NCBI RefSeq assembly: GCF_002368075.1
Contig: NZ_AP018314.1
Location: 33,004-97,003 of the forward strand
Origin: Sphaerospermopsis kisseleviana NIES-73
Lineage (GTDB): Bacteria > Cyanobacteriota > Cyanobacteriia > Cyanobacteriales > Nostocaceae
Reading direction: 5' to 3'
Length of the DNA: 64,000 nt
Under the pieces are notes generated by a model. That model made no database searches. It had not been told where the DNA came from and was given only the letters and a program-made list of their open reading frames with translations. Below, piece after piece: positions 8,734-17,560 of this stretch (the first letter of the stretch is position 1; each line of letters begins with the position of its first letter). The translations under genes were made by a program, and so were the position numbers.

Positions 8734-9117
8734 ATGCCCCGTAAACAAGACACCCTCTATACTGAATTTGACTTTACTCTTCCACGGGGGTTAATGGATA
8801 GCCAAAACCGTGTGCATCGTCATGGAATCATGCGTTTAGCCACTGCCAAAGATGAAATTTTGGTGCAGAAAGAGCGCAAAGTCCAAGAAAATCCAGATTA
8901 TAACGTTTTGGTGATGTTATCCCGTGTGATTACAAGACTGGGAAGTTTAAACTCTGTTAGCCCTGATTTATTGGAAGGACTGCTCTTACATGACATTGCC
9001 TATCTCAGAGAATTTTACAATCGAATTAATCAGCAAGGTAATACCCATATCCCTACTCAGTGTCCACATTGTAATACTCAATTTTTGGTAGAGTTAACAT
9101 TAGCGGGGGAGTCATAA
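8734..9117 (+). CDS. Baseplate-chaperone-like CIS protein, paralogue 2
   Basis: 127 residues, paralogous to 8119-8466: EFDFTLPRGLMDSQNRVHRH, IMRLATAKDEI, MLSRVITRLGSLNSVSP, DIAYLREFYNRIN. Unlike the first copy it ends in a CPHC motif (TQCPHCNTQFLVELTLAGES), possibly half of a metal site. Within CIS clusters such proteins sit between tube and FHA/DUF6760 genes and are thought to act in baseplate or hub assembly, but I cannot assign a precise role. Its last codons are followed without a gap by the DUF6760 frame. Confidence 0.72.
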   Translation: MPRKQDTLYTEFDFTLPRGLMDSQNRVHRHGIMRLATAKDEILVQKERKVQENPDYNVLVMLSRVITRLGSLNSVSPDLLEGLLLHDIAYLREFYNRINQQGNTHIPTQCPHCNTQFLVELTLAGES

Positions 9118-9152
9118 GCTACCCCTCTGACACTTTGTATGAGGAGGTAGCT
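9117..9152 (+). promoter_or_regulatory. Hairpin with U-rich tail inside the CIS operon
   Basis: AGCTACC at 9117-9123 can pair with GGTAGCT at about 9145-9151, extended by CTC/GAG, and is followed by TTTATT. This looks like a weak terminator or RNA hairpin that sits at the stop of the preceding gene and covers the start region of the DUF6760 frame, so it could tune translation or termination there. Confidence 0.35.
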
Positions 9153-9263
9153 TTTATTGCTTATCACTTTCACTGGTCACAAGATGATATTCTAAATTTA
9201 GAACACAATTGCCGTCAGCGGTGGGTGACAGAAATTAATAAAATTAACCAAAAATTAATATGA
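9135..9263 (+). CDS. DUF6760-type small CIS protein
   Basis: The frame reads YEEVAFIAYHFHWSQDDILN, then LEHNCRQRWVTEINKIN and a stop at 9261-9263. That is the pattern of DUF6760 proteins (about 50-60 residues), which occur in phage-tail and eCIS clusters between the chaperone-like gene and later genes. No ATG or GTG opens the frame; TTG at 9135 gives 42 residues, and otherwise only ATT codons (9081, 9099) are available upstream before a stop at 9072. Its TGA overlaps the ATG of the FHA gene (ATGA), so translational coupling is likely. Function unknown. Confidence 0.65.
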   Translation: MYEEVAFIAYHFHWSQDDILNLEHNCRQRWVTEINKINQKLI

Positions 9264-11245
9264 AAGTCAAAATAGCCTATTTAACCACAGAAAATGAAGT
9301 AAATGAACTCGACTTAGTAGTAGCAACTACACCAAAAGGAGAGTTTATCATTGGTCGTTCTCCTGATTGTGACTTACCCTTAGAAAGTCCTGATGTCAGT
9401 CGTATACACGGTAAATTCTTTGTTCAAGGTGGAAAGTATTATTATTGCGACACTGGCAGTAGGAATGGTTCTATAGTTAATAATCAATTAGCTGTAAAAA
9501 ATCAGCCATATATTTTAAAGCACGGTGATTCTATCCAGATCGGAGATTATTTTCTGAAGATGGAAGATATGACACCTGCGGCGGAACAATTACCAGAAAC
9601 CGTGTTTAGGGTTATAGACCCGGCGCTGTTTTCCAGACCAATATCACCAGAAGTTAATGTTGCTAACATTAATGAGCCAGCACCAGAAGTAGTTAGCAAC
9701 TTGACTGAAGAAGTGATTAGTCCAATTCAGGAAGAGAAGACAACACCTGAAGTTGATGATGTTGCTGCTGCACAAGAGCAAGAGGTAATAACTACACCTG
9801 AAAGTCAAATATTACCTGAAAGTCTAATAGTAGAAGAAAAAACTTTTATCCAACCACAGGATATTGTTACTCCAGCATCGGAAACAGTACCTGATGTGAC
9901 GACATCTGAGAGTGATGAAGATGATGAAGATATTGATTTAAGTACACCAATAGCAGAAGCAAGACCCTTTATCCAACCACAGGATGTTGTTACTCCAGCA
10001 TCGGAAACAGTAACTGATGTGACGGCAAATGAAAGTGATGAAGATATTGATTTAAGTACACCAATAGCAGAAGCAAGAAGCATCGTAGAAACCGTTGTAG
10101 AAACAGTAGAGGTAGAAGATATTGCTGCTTCAGCATCGGAAACAGTACCTGATGTGACGACATCTGAGAGTGATGAAGATGTTGATTTAAGTACGCCAAT
10201 GTTACAGGAATTAACAATTGTACAACCGCGAGATATTAACATTCGACCAGCGCCAACTGAAAGTAATATTGAAGTTGGAGATTCAGATACAGATGATGGT
10301 ATTGAAGGAGAAAATTTAGTAACTGAGAGTGAAGTTCAACCAGCAGCGACTACAGATAATGATGTGCCAGAAGTGGTAAGTGATGTTGATGTAGAGGCAA
10401 CTGAAACTGTATCAGAGACGTTGAAGGAATCCCAGATTGATGTGATATTTGCACCACATAATAATATTCTTCCTCAAGCAGAAGTTACGGAAATAATTGG
10501 TAGTGAAGATAGTGATGAAGATATTGAGGTGAGTAGTACAACCTTACAAGAAGTTAATCGAGAAGTGACCGAACTAGAGGTTTTTTCTACCACAGACAAC
10601 TTAGAAACACCAGAAACAGAAACATCTATTTCTACAGCAGAAATCAGTGAAAAAATATCAGTAACAGAGGTGGTTTGTACAGCCGAAAACTTAGAAACAG
10701 CAGAAAACTTAGAAACAGAAACATCTATTTCCACAACTGAAGTTGGTGAGAATTTAGTAGTTGTTGGTGAAAAATTAGCAACAGTTACTGAATCTGAAGA
10801 ATTACAAGCTGTTGACGATATAGAAGCAAATACGCAGAGAGAAGATAGTCAGATGAGCATTCAAAAAAATATAGTCCTCATTGCTCACGAAAGCAAGAAA
10901 TATGAATTAGCTGAGTTGGTTGCTAAAAATAAAGAGTTTTTCTCTCAAAGCTTGACCATTAGCTGGCCTTCTGTGAGTGAAGTTTTAAAGCAAGAAGTTG
11001 GTCTGACTGTGAGTGAAGAAATTCCTTCTCCCACTGCTGGGGGATATCAAAAAATTAATGTCCTGCTAGGTTCTGGAGGTATTTTAGCTATGATTTTCCT
11101 CAGAGATTTTCTCACACCTGCACCTAGTCCAACTAATGAAGAAACTTTGTTGAAAATATGTAATATGAATCAGGTGTTGGTAGCAACTAATTTAAAAACA
11201 GCAGAGGTGATCGTGTATTATCTGAAAAACATTACAGATTCATAG
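9260..11245 (+). CDS. FHA-domain protein with C-terminal methylglyoxal-synthase-like domain
   Basis: 661 residues in three parts. Residues about 20-100 are an FHA phosphothreonine-binding domain (FIIGRSPDCDLPL, SRIHGKFF, DTGSRNGSIVNN). Residues 120-530 are an acidic, low-complexity linker with three copies of ASETVPDVTTSESDEDxDxDLSTP. Residues 532-661 resemble methylglyoxal synthase: KNIVLIAHESKK matches its IALVAHDxxK, then GGYQ for GGDQ, AMIFLRDFLTP for LIFFWDP, and QVLVATNLKTAEVIV near the end. The TGTTG phosphate loop is absent and the catalytic Asp of GGDQ is Tyr, so catalysis is unlikely; it may be a ligand-binding or scaffold domain. Position at the end of the CIS run, with a kinase at its head, suggests control of the injection machine. 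Confidence 0.82.
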   Translation: MKVKIAYLTTENEVNELDLVVATTPKGEFIIGRSPDCDLPLESPDVSRIHGKFFVQGGKYYYCDTGSRNGSIVNNQLAVKNQPYILKHGDSIQIGDYFLKMEDMTPAAEQLPETVFRVIDPALFSRPISPEVNVANINEPAPEVVSNLTEEVISPIQEEKTTPEVDDVAAAQEQEVITTPESQILPESLIVEEKTFIQPQDIVTPASETVPDVTTSESDEDDEDIDLSTPIAEARPFIQPQDVVTPASETVTDVTANESDEDIDLSTPIAEARSIVETVVETVEVEDIAASASETVPDVTTSESDEDVDLSTPMLQELTIVQPRDINIRPAPTESNIEVGDSDTDDGIEGENLVTESEVQPAATTDNDVPEVVSDVDVEATETVSETLKESQIDVIFAPHNNILPQAEVTEIIGSEDSDEDIEVSSTTLQEVNREVTELEVFSTTDNLETPETETSISTAEISEKISVTEVVCTAENLETAENLETETSISTTEVGENLVVVGEKLATVTESEELQAVDDIEANTQREDSQMSIQKNIVLIAHESKKYELAELVAKNKEFFSQSLTISWPSVSEVLKQEVGLTVSEEIPSPTAGGYQKINVLLGSGGILAMIFLRDFLTPAPSPTNEETLLKICNMNQVLVATNLKTAEVIVYYLKNITDS

Positions 11246-11361
11246 ATCAATAGTTACAAAAAACGGTTCTTCGGTACTTTTTATGGAGAACCCAGTTCAA
11301 AATCATTAAAATCCTTATTGTGCGGGCATTTCATTCAAAATATGGGCATTATAGTTTATAA
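11246..11361. repeat. Inverted-repeat DNA next to a transposase relic
   Basis: AAAATCCTTATTGTGCGGGC near 11307-11326 and its imperfect complement GCCCCGTAAGGATTTT near 11366-11381 form an inverted repeat, probably the end of an insertion sequence or a small derivative. No gene is seen. Confidence 0.4.
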
Positions 11362-11598
11362 TCATTGCCCCGTAAGGATTTTGTGATAATCAATCCTTAA
11401 CCTCCATAAAACAGACACAAGAGCCATATTTTGGAATATCTCTTTACTTCTATGTGTGTTAGCTTTGAAAAATGTCGAAATTCTTACATCAATCCCTGTA
11501 TTGTTTAATCTTTTAAATAAATCCCGCATACTTGTTAAACTATTATCCAAGGCATAAGCCAACCAACACTCAACGTAAAGACATTTTTCTTCCTTCAT
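11362..11598 (-). pseudogene. N-terminal relic of an IS4-like transposase
   Basis: The minus frame starts MKEEKCLYVECWLAYALDNS and continues LTSMRDLFKRLNNTGIDVRI, STFFKANTHRSKEIFQ, then runs into unrelated residues. I recognise this as the N-terminus of cyanobacterial IS4-type transposases of about 400 residues; only about 55 residues remain and the DDE catalytic core is missing. Its start coincides within about 15 bp with the broken edge of the chrA remnant, so the insertion and the chrA truncation are probably one event. Confidence 0.6.
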
Positions 11599-11894
11599 TT
11601 TTATTTGTTGCTATTTTAAATCCTCTCATTCCTAAATTACGTACTTCATCTTGGACAAGGGCTTTTTTAGATGCGGTTAATCTTAGTGCTGTGGCTTTGA
11701 TGGTGGTGACCACCTTACAATTAGGAATAACAACTTTAACTTTTGGAAAAGTGCCTTATGTGGATTTTTTAGGATTAATTATTTTCTTAATTTCTGCGGT
11801 TTTAGCTATTCGTTATCAAATTAATGCTACATGGTTGGTTTTAGGTGGTGGTTTAATTGGTTGGGGTGTTCAAATTTTAGGATATATCCAATAA
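11583..11894 (+). pseudogene. C-terminal remnant of chromate transporter ChrA
   Basis: About 103 residues from IFLPSFLFVAILNPLIPKLR through AFLDAVNLSAVALMVVT to LVLGGGLIGWGVQ match the last transmembrane part of ChrA chromate/H+ exchangers, which are normally near 390 residues. The 5' three-quarters is missing; upstream is a transposase relic in opposite orientation. An in-frame ATG at 11532 lies inside the relic and is not a genuine chrA start. Probably non-functional. Confidence 0.7.
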
Positions 11895-11953
11895 CAGATG
11901 GATAAATTTGCTTTAGTAATTTAACTATAAATATAGTTTTCAGTGATTGAAAA

Positions 11954-12694
11954 ATGGCACAGTATTACGACAGCATAGCCCAAGAATATAAAAAATCTAA
12001 AGAGTTGCCGATTCGCCTACATATTGAAACATATACATATTTTAATATGCTTGGTGATTTAACAGGAAAATCAATTCTCGACTTAGCTTGTGGAGAAGGA
12101 TGGTATAGTAGACAGTTTAAAGAAAAAGGTGCTTCTCTGGTGGTTGGGGTTGATATTTCTGAAAAAATGGTAGAACTAGCAAGAAAACAAGAAAGCAAAC
12201 AAAAACTTGATATTCAATATATTGTTGCTGATGTGCTAGAACTAGGAAAAATTGGAGATTTTGATCTAGTTGTTGCTTCTTATTTACTGAATTATGCCCA
12301 AACTAAAACACAATTATTAAAAATGTCACAAACCATCTTTAATAATCTCAAAATAGGAGGGCGTTTTGTGACATTAAACAATAATAGTGAACAACCTCCA
12401 AGTTCTTATCTTAAAACTGAGAAATATGGATTTATTAAAACTATTTCCCAACCTCTGCAACCAGGAACAGCAATCAAGTATACATTTTTTGTAGATGGTC
12501 AGGAATTTAGTTTTGATAATTATTACCTCAGCAAAGATACACATCAAAAAGTATTTGCAGATGTTGGTTTTAAAAATGTTCGTTGGCAAAAACCATTAGT
12601 TTCTCCTGAAGGTATAGCAGAATTTGGGCAAGAATTTTGGCAGGATTTTTTAGAGTGTATCCCTTTAATTGGGATTGAGTGTTTTAAAGAGTAA
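11954..12694 (+). CDS. Class I SAM-dependent methyltransferase
   Basis: 246 residues. Motif I is SILDLACGEGWYSRQF (about 41-56), followed by VVGVDISEKMVELARKQES and motif II-like FDLVVASYLLNYA. This is the Rossmann-fold arrangement of small-molecule methyltransferases. The C-terminal half gives no substrate clue to me. It stands alone between a chrA remnant and a convergent transporter; a few stretches of A/T-rich codon use do not set it apart from neighbours. Substrate unknown. Confidence 0.85.
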   Translation: MAQYYDSIAQEYKKSKELPIRLHIETYTYFNMLGDLTGKSILDLACGEGWYSRQFKEKGASLVVGVDISEKMVELARKQESKQKLDIQYIVADVLELGKIGDFDLVVASYLLNYAQTKTQLLKMSQTIFNNLKIGGRFVTLNNNSEQPPSSYLKTEKYGFIKTISQPLQPGTAIKYTFFVDGQEFSFDNYYLSKDTHQKVFADVGFKNVRWQKPLVSPEGIAEFGQEFWQDFLECIPLIGIECFKE

Positions 12695-12800
12695 ACTTTT
12701 TTCATTCAGGAGTCAAAGGATCAAAAACTTCAAGAAGAAGGACAAAAATTGTCAGTTTCAATTTATATCCACACATCAAACAGAAATTGGGAGAGAAAAC

Positions 12801-14210
12801 CTAAGAATTATTCTCTCTCCTCTCTTGCAACTTAAACATAATTTCTGCGTGCATTTCACGGGTAATAGGATAGAAAAAAGTCAAAATCAAACCCAAAATT
12901 AAACAGATTGTTGGTACTGGACCGACTATAATTCTAATAGCAGACAATGCGGAATCTGGTTGTATTGGTGTACTTTGTCCGGCTATAGTTTCCCGAAATC
13001 CAGAAGCTTGTAAAGCATTACCAACTATAAATAAACCAAATGCTAAACCAAACTTCTGTAATAACACCATAAAACCATAAAATACTCCTTCCCTTCTTTG
13101 TCCGGTTTGCAGTTCATCTAATTCTATAACATCGGGAATCATAGACCAAGGAATTAAATAAGCTGTGGAAACTCCACAACCAGCCATAACAGCCATAAAA
13201 TACATTAAACCTATTTGATTTGCTTGCAGAAAAAATAATCCCGCAGCAGCAATGATCCATAAAGTCATACCCAAAAAATAAACGATTTTTTTACCAAATC
13301 TTTTACTTAAATAACTCCAAACAAATAACATTAATAAAGCAGTTCCTTGAACAGCAATTAATACTGTAGGAACTTGAGAATCTTTGAGTTTCATACAGTA
13401 GATGACAAAATAGGGAATGACTGTAGCGGTGATTTGTACACCTAACCAAGAAAAAAGATAAATGGCGATAACGAATAAAAAAGGTTTATTACTGAAAGCA
13501 ATATTGATTTGTTCTATAAAAGGAATTTCTGCTGGTTGTTCTAATTGAATACGTTTAGATTCAAAAGCAAGAATCCGCTTTCTTGTTCCATAGACGCACC
13601 AATATAAGGATAACACCGAAATCACAGTACATATTGCTGCTAACACTAAATATTGTTGTTGTGGTTCACGAATTACAGCAAATACAATTTGCGCGAAAAT
13701 CAATGATAAAATACTGCCACCAATAGAAAACGTAAACCGAAAACTATTTAAACTCGTTCTTTCATCATAATCTTGACTTAATTCCGGTGTCATTGCTGTA
13801 TATGGCAAATTAACAATCGTAAAAAAAGCCTGAGACATAATCCCAATTGCTACGTAATACCAAAACAAAGGCCAAATATTACTACTTTGATTGGCAGTAA
13901 ATTGTGGTACAATCCATTGTAAGAAAAAGAATAAACCAAAAGGAATTGCACCATAAAACATCCAAGGTAAACGACGACCCCAACGCCGAGATTTAGTCTT
14001 ATCTGTTAATACCCCCACAACAGGATCATTGACAGCATCCCAAATTTTACCAATCATCAAAATGCTGCCCGCCAAACCAGGGGGAATACCAGCTACATTA
14101 GTAAAAAACAACAGTAAATAAAAGATGGCAATATTAGAAGTAATCGCCGGACCTAAATCTCCAGCACCATAAGCCAGTTTAGTATTCAAATCTAATTTTT
14201 CATTGTTCAT
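12801..14210 (-). CDS. GPH-family (MFS) sugar:cation symporter
   Basis: 469 residues with about twelve hydrophobic segments. The signature between TM2 and TM3, IWDAVNDPVVGVLTDKTKSR followed by RWGRRLPWM, is that of glycoside-pentoside-hexuronide:cation symporters (MelB-like). These carry sugars or sugar-like solutes with Na+ or H+ across the inner membrane. The substrate cannot be read from the sequence. It is divergently transcribed from the phosphoribosyltransferase gene, with a 73-bp gap holding both promoters. Confidence 0.85.
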   Translation of the reverse strand: MNNEKLDLNTKLAYGAGDLGPAITSNIAIFYLLLFFTNVAGIPPGLAGSILMIGKIWDAVNDPVVGVLTDKTKSRRWGRRLPWMFYGAIPFGLFFFLQWIVPQFTANQSSNIWPLFWYYVAIGIMSQAFFTIVNLPYTAMTPELSQDYDERTSLNSFRFTFSIGGSILSLIFAQIVFAVIREPQQQYLVLAAICTVISVLSLYWCVYGTRKRILAFESKRIQLEQPAEIPFIEQINIAFSNKPFLFVIAIYLFSWLGVQITATVIPYFVIYCMKLKDSQVPTVLIAVQGTALLMLFVWSYLSKRFGKKIVYFLGMTLWIIAAAGLFFLQANQIGLMYFMAVMAGCGVSTAYLIPWSMIPDVIELDELQTGQRREGVFYGFMVLLQKFGLAFGLFIVGNALQASGFRETIAGQSTPIQPDSALSAIRIIVGPVPTICLILGLILTFFYPITREMHAEIMFKLQERRENNS

Positions 14211-14283
14211 AATTACTTACACTCATATTAAGATAGTTGGGATTTGCTTGCAGTGCTAACTAAAAACTACTTCCCTAAGTCCT

Positions 14284-14802
14284 ATGTCAGACCTTTACGT
14301 TTCCTGGTCAGATTATCACCATAAAATTGAACAATTAGCAGTTAAGATTTATCAATCAGGTTGGCAATTTAACCAAATAGTCTGTCTTGCTAGAGGAGGA
14401 TTACGAGTAGGAGATATTCTCTCCCGAATCTATGATCTACCGTTAGCAATTTTATCTACATCATCTTACAACGGTGCGGGTAAACAGGAAAGGGGCGGTT
14501 TGATAGTTTCCCCTCATTTAACCATGACTACTGAGCATTTGGGTTCGCGGATTCTTTTGGTAGATGATTTAGTAGATTCGGGTATCACTCTAAAAGAAAC
14601 TATTCCTTGGTTAAAAGAATATAGCCAGGTTGCGATTGAAGAAATCCGTACTGCGGTAATTTGGTATAAAGATTGTTCTGTAATTGTTCCGGATTACTAC
14701 GCTGATTATTTACCGGATAATCCTTGGATTCATCAACCTTTTGAAATCTATGAACATATAACCCCGGAGGAGTTGGCGGAAAAAGTAAGTCAGCTTTGTT
14801 GA
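14284..14802 (+). CDS. Phosphoribosyltransferase-domain protein
   Basis: 172 residues with the PRPP-binding motif ILLVDDLVDSGITLKE (about residues 86-101) and an N-terminal VCLARGGLRVGDILSRI that matches hypoxanthine/xanthine-type type I phosphoribosyltransferases. It probably salvages a purine base with PRPP in the cytoplasm, or acts as a regulatory paralogue; base specificity is not readable. It converges on the type III restriction gene with only 2 bp between stops. Confidence 0.85.
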   Translation: MSDLYVSWSDYHHKIEQLAVKIYQSGWQFNQIVCLARGGLRVGDILSRIYDLPLAILSTSSYNGAGKQERGGLIVSPHLTMTTEHLGSRILLVDDLVDSGITLKETIPWLKEYSQVAIEEIRTAVIWYKDCSVIVPDYYADYLPDNPWIHQPFEIYEHITPEELAEKVSQLC

Positions 14803-14804
14803 TA

Positions 14805-17546
14805 CTATGACTTAATCGTAAAGCGATCGCCTAAACCTTTCAGTGTCATATTTTGGGCGATCGCATCATGGGGTATCAACACATAAACCCAAGGTTTACC
14901 ATTATGTTTTAACATATAATCAGAAGCATATTTACACCATTGAACCGCTACATTTTTCTTAGCAACCACTTGAGGATCGTCTATTTCATCTCGGTTTTTG
15001 GGTTCAAGCATATAGATCATTTCTGTTGTTTCTGCCACAAAATCAGGTTGATATTCTAAATAATCTCCCTCCCATTTGTAATAAATCTGAAATTGTCCCC
15101 TTGCTGGTTTAAACCATTTGATTGCATCTCGTTCCAAAATTATAGATAATACCCTTTCTGCTTCTGATTGAAATTTTTGTTCTTGATAAAGGCATTTATC
15201 AAAACCTGTAAACAGATATTTGGACATCTTGCTTTTATCAGCAGGTGAGATTCTATAATCTAAATAATTTTTGGCATTTGTGGTATAAGCACTTTCTTTT
15301 AAAGTTGTAAAACCCTTACTGATTTTTACTTCATAATTAACATTATCTTCCCAGAAATGTTGTTGCATCTGGTTATGAACAAGATTAGCAATTTCAACTT
15401 GATGAAAATATAAAACTTTATGTGTATCTTCTTCTGTTAGGTAGGTGAGAAAATGCTCAACAACTTGACCTGCTAAATCATAAAGCAAATCAGCATTTTC
15501 ATCATAACAGATATCATCAAAATTGACTAGATTTTCCACAATATAGTTTTCTAATCGAGATTCTGGAAAATTGTCTGTTTTGATTTCTAAAGATGTAGAA
15601 TCATCCGTTGCTAAAGATTGAATATATAATTCTTTTTTGGAAGGAACAGGATAATTTAAACCTGTCACATCTAAAGCAAAAGACCTAAATCCTGATTTTA
15701 CCTCTCCTTGAGGAACAATCAAAATTTTGGGAATATCAATAGTTTGCTGAATGACTAAATTAGTTGTTTTAGCCACAATAGATGCAATATCTGGTGGTGT
15801 AATTACACCTGCTATTTCTAATTGTTCTGGACGATATTCTTTAGCTACAGCTTCCCGCACCATTGATTGAACTTTTGGTGTTGCAAGATAGGATATTGTT
15901 GGTACTTTTTCCGGTTGATTTTCTAACTTTTGAATTTGTTGGTAAGTCAAATTGGCAATCTTTTGTTCTACGGGAGATGCAAATATAGAAGTTTGAATAT
16001 TTTGGGTTTCTGTTTCTGTAACAGTTGTATTTTCTTCTGTATTTTGTTCTCTATTATCCTCAAAGTGATCTTCATTTTTTGGTTCTGTTGTAATTCCTAA
16101 AGTTTGGGCAAGTTTTGACTGTGAAATTACTGTTTTCTTTTTCTCTTCTAACTCTTCAGGTGTAAGAATAATTTGTTGCAATCTAATTTCTGATTCTGGA
16201 CGTTTTGCTTCTTCTACAATTTCTTGAAATTTATCATGGGCAACAATATTTAAACGATCTACAATAGTGATACCTGTACGCTTTCCATAAGGTAAACGTA
16301 ATCCTCTACCAATAGATTGTTTAATCAAAACTTCCGAATTTGCGGCTCTTAATGGGACAATTGTATAAAGGTTAGTCACATCCCAACCTTCCTTTAACAT
16401 ATTCACATGAATAACTATTTCCGTTGGTTCATCTGGATATTCTACTTTTAGCAATCTTTCCACCATTTCATCTTCTTGTGCGCCTGTTTTACTAGAATCA
16501 ACTTGTATGACTTTATCCTGATAAAATCCTTCTGCAAATTCAACAGATTTAATCAATTCTAACAGTTGTGAAGCATGGTTAGTATCACGGGCAATTACCA
16601 GCATAAAAGGTTTAACAATTGGCTTTCCTGTGAGAATAGAATAAGCCTGTAATTCAGCTTTAATATTTTCATGTAAATAAATTCCATCTTCTAATTTTAT
16701 TCTTTCAATTGCTGCTGATGATAAACTGGCAGGATTAAAATCTTTACGAGTCACAACCGCAGGATCTTTAACAAAACCATCTCTAATGGCTTTTCCTAAA
16801 GAATATTCATAGATAATATTTTGAAAATAAACTGTTTTTTTACTGGTTTCTACAGAAGGTGTAGCGGTGAGTTCTAACCCTATTAATGGTTTTAATTCAT
16901 TAATTGCTCTAATTCCTGCTGATGCTCGATATCGGTGGGATTCATCCATTAAAATTACCAAGTCTTTTAACTGGGAAAGATAATCAAAATAGCTTTCACC
17001 AATATATTCAGATAATCTTTTGATTTTCGGACTTTTACCACCGCGCACTTCTGAGTTGATTTTGGAAATATTAAAAATATTGATTTTGCAGGGAATTTGT
17101 GGATCTAAAATTGTTCTCGCATTGGTTTCATAGTTTTCACCTGTGATAATTACTGGTGACTGAATCGCAAATTCAGAAATCCCTGTAAATAAATATTTTG
17201 GTGTATTGGGTGTAAAATCATTAATCAGTTTATTATAAATAGTCAGGTTGGGAGCTAAAACAAAGAAATTCTTTATATTATATGCTAGATTCAGATAACT
17301 AATAAAAGCACCCATTAATCGTGTTTTACCTACACCTGTTGCTAGTGCAAAACACAGTGAAGGAAATTCACGCTCAAAATTAGTAACAGTCGGGAATTGT
17401 TGATTAATTTTTGCTAAAATTGTTTCTAGATCAGATTGTTCATTGATAGGCAAAATTTCACAAACCCGATCTAAAATTTCTAATGATTGTCTTTGTGGAG
17501 GGCGCAGACTGAGACGATTAGCAATGTTATTAACGATGTTATTCAT
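14805..17546 (-). CDS. res: Type III restriction enzyme, Res subunit
   Basis: 913 residues. The helicase part has Walker A ALATGVGKTRLMGAF (near residue 70), the DEAD-like box DESHRYR, ELTATP, and the motif VI region IKQSIGRGLRLPYGKR. The C-terminal region has YQPDFVAET...YMLEPKNRDE, a PD-(D/E)XK nuclease site. The enzyme uses ATP hydrolysis to communicate between inversely oriented unmodified sites and cuts the DNA. The gene starts 14 bp after mod, in one operon. Length is close to that of typical Res proteins (about 900-1000), so it appears intact. Confidence 0.93.
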   Translation of the reverse strand: MNNIVNNIANRLSLRPPQRQSLEILDRVCEILPINEQSDLETILAKINQQFPTVTNFEREFPSLCFALATGVGKTRLMGAFISYLNLAYNIKNFFVLAPNLTIYNKLINDFTPNTPKYLFTGISEFAIQSPVIITGENYETNARTILDPQIPCKINIFNISKINSEVRGGKSPKIKRLSEYIGESYFDYLSQLKDLVILMDESHRYRASAGIRAINELKPLIGLELTATPSVETSKKTVYFQNIIYEYSLGKAIRDGFVKDPAVVTRKDFNPASLSSAAIERIKLEDGIYLHENIKAELQAYSILTGKPIVKPFMLVIARDTNHASQLLELIKSVEFAEGFYQDKVIQVDSSKTGAQEDEMVERLLKVEYPDEPTEIVIHVNMLKEGWDVTNLYTIVPLRAANSEVLIKQSIGRGLRLPYGKRTGITIVDRLNIVAHDKFQEIVEEAKRPESEIRLQQIILTPEELEEKKKTVISQSKLAQTLGITTEPKNEDHFEDNREQNTEENTTVTETETQNIQTSIFASPVEQKIANLTYQQIQKLENQPEKVPTISYLATPKVQSMVREAVAKEYRPEQLEIAGVITPPDIASIVAKTTNLVIQQTIDIPKILIVPQGEVKSGFRSFALDVTGLNYPVPSKKELYIQSLATDDSTSLEIKTDNFPESRLENYIVENLVNFDDICYDENADLLYDLAGQVVEHFLTYLTEEDTHKVLYFHQVEIANLVHNQMQQHFWEDNVNYEVKISKGFTTLKESAYTTNAKNYLDYRISPADKSKMSKYLFTGFDKCLYQEQKFQSEAERVLSIILERDAIKWFKPARGQFQIYYKWEGDYLEYQPDFVAETTEMIYMLEPKNRDEIDDPQVVAKKNVAVQWCKYASDYMLKHNGKPWVYVLIPHDAIAQNMTLKGLGDRFTIKS

Positions 17547-17560
17547 AGTATGTTATCCAT

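Noticed and set aside
9805..10734. Minus-strand frames of 75-145 residues
   Set aside because: Shadows of the repetitive acidic linker of the FHA gene.
1..11245. Prophage
   Set aside because: Sheath, tube and baseplate-type genes are present, but no terminase, portal, capsid, integrase or lysis gene is seen; the DUF4255, AAA+ and DUF6760 genes fit a contractile injection system.
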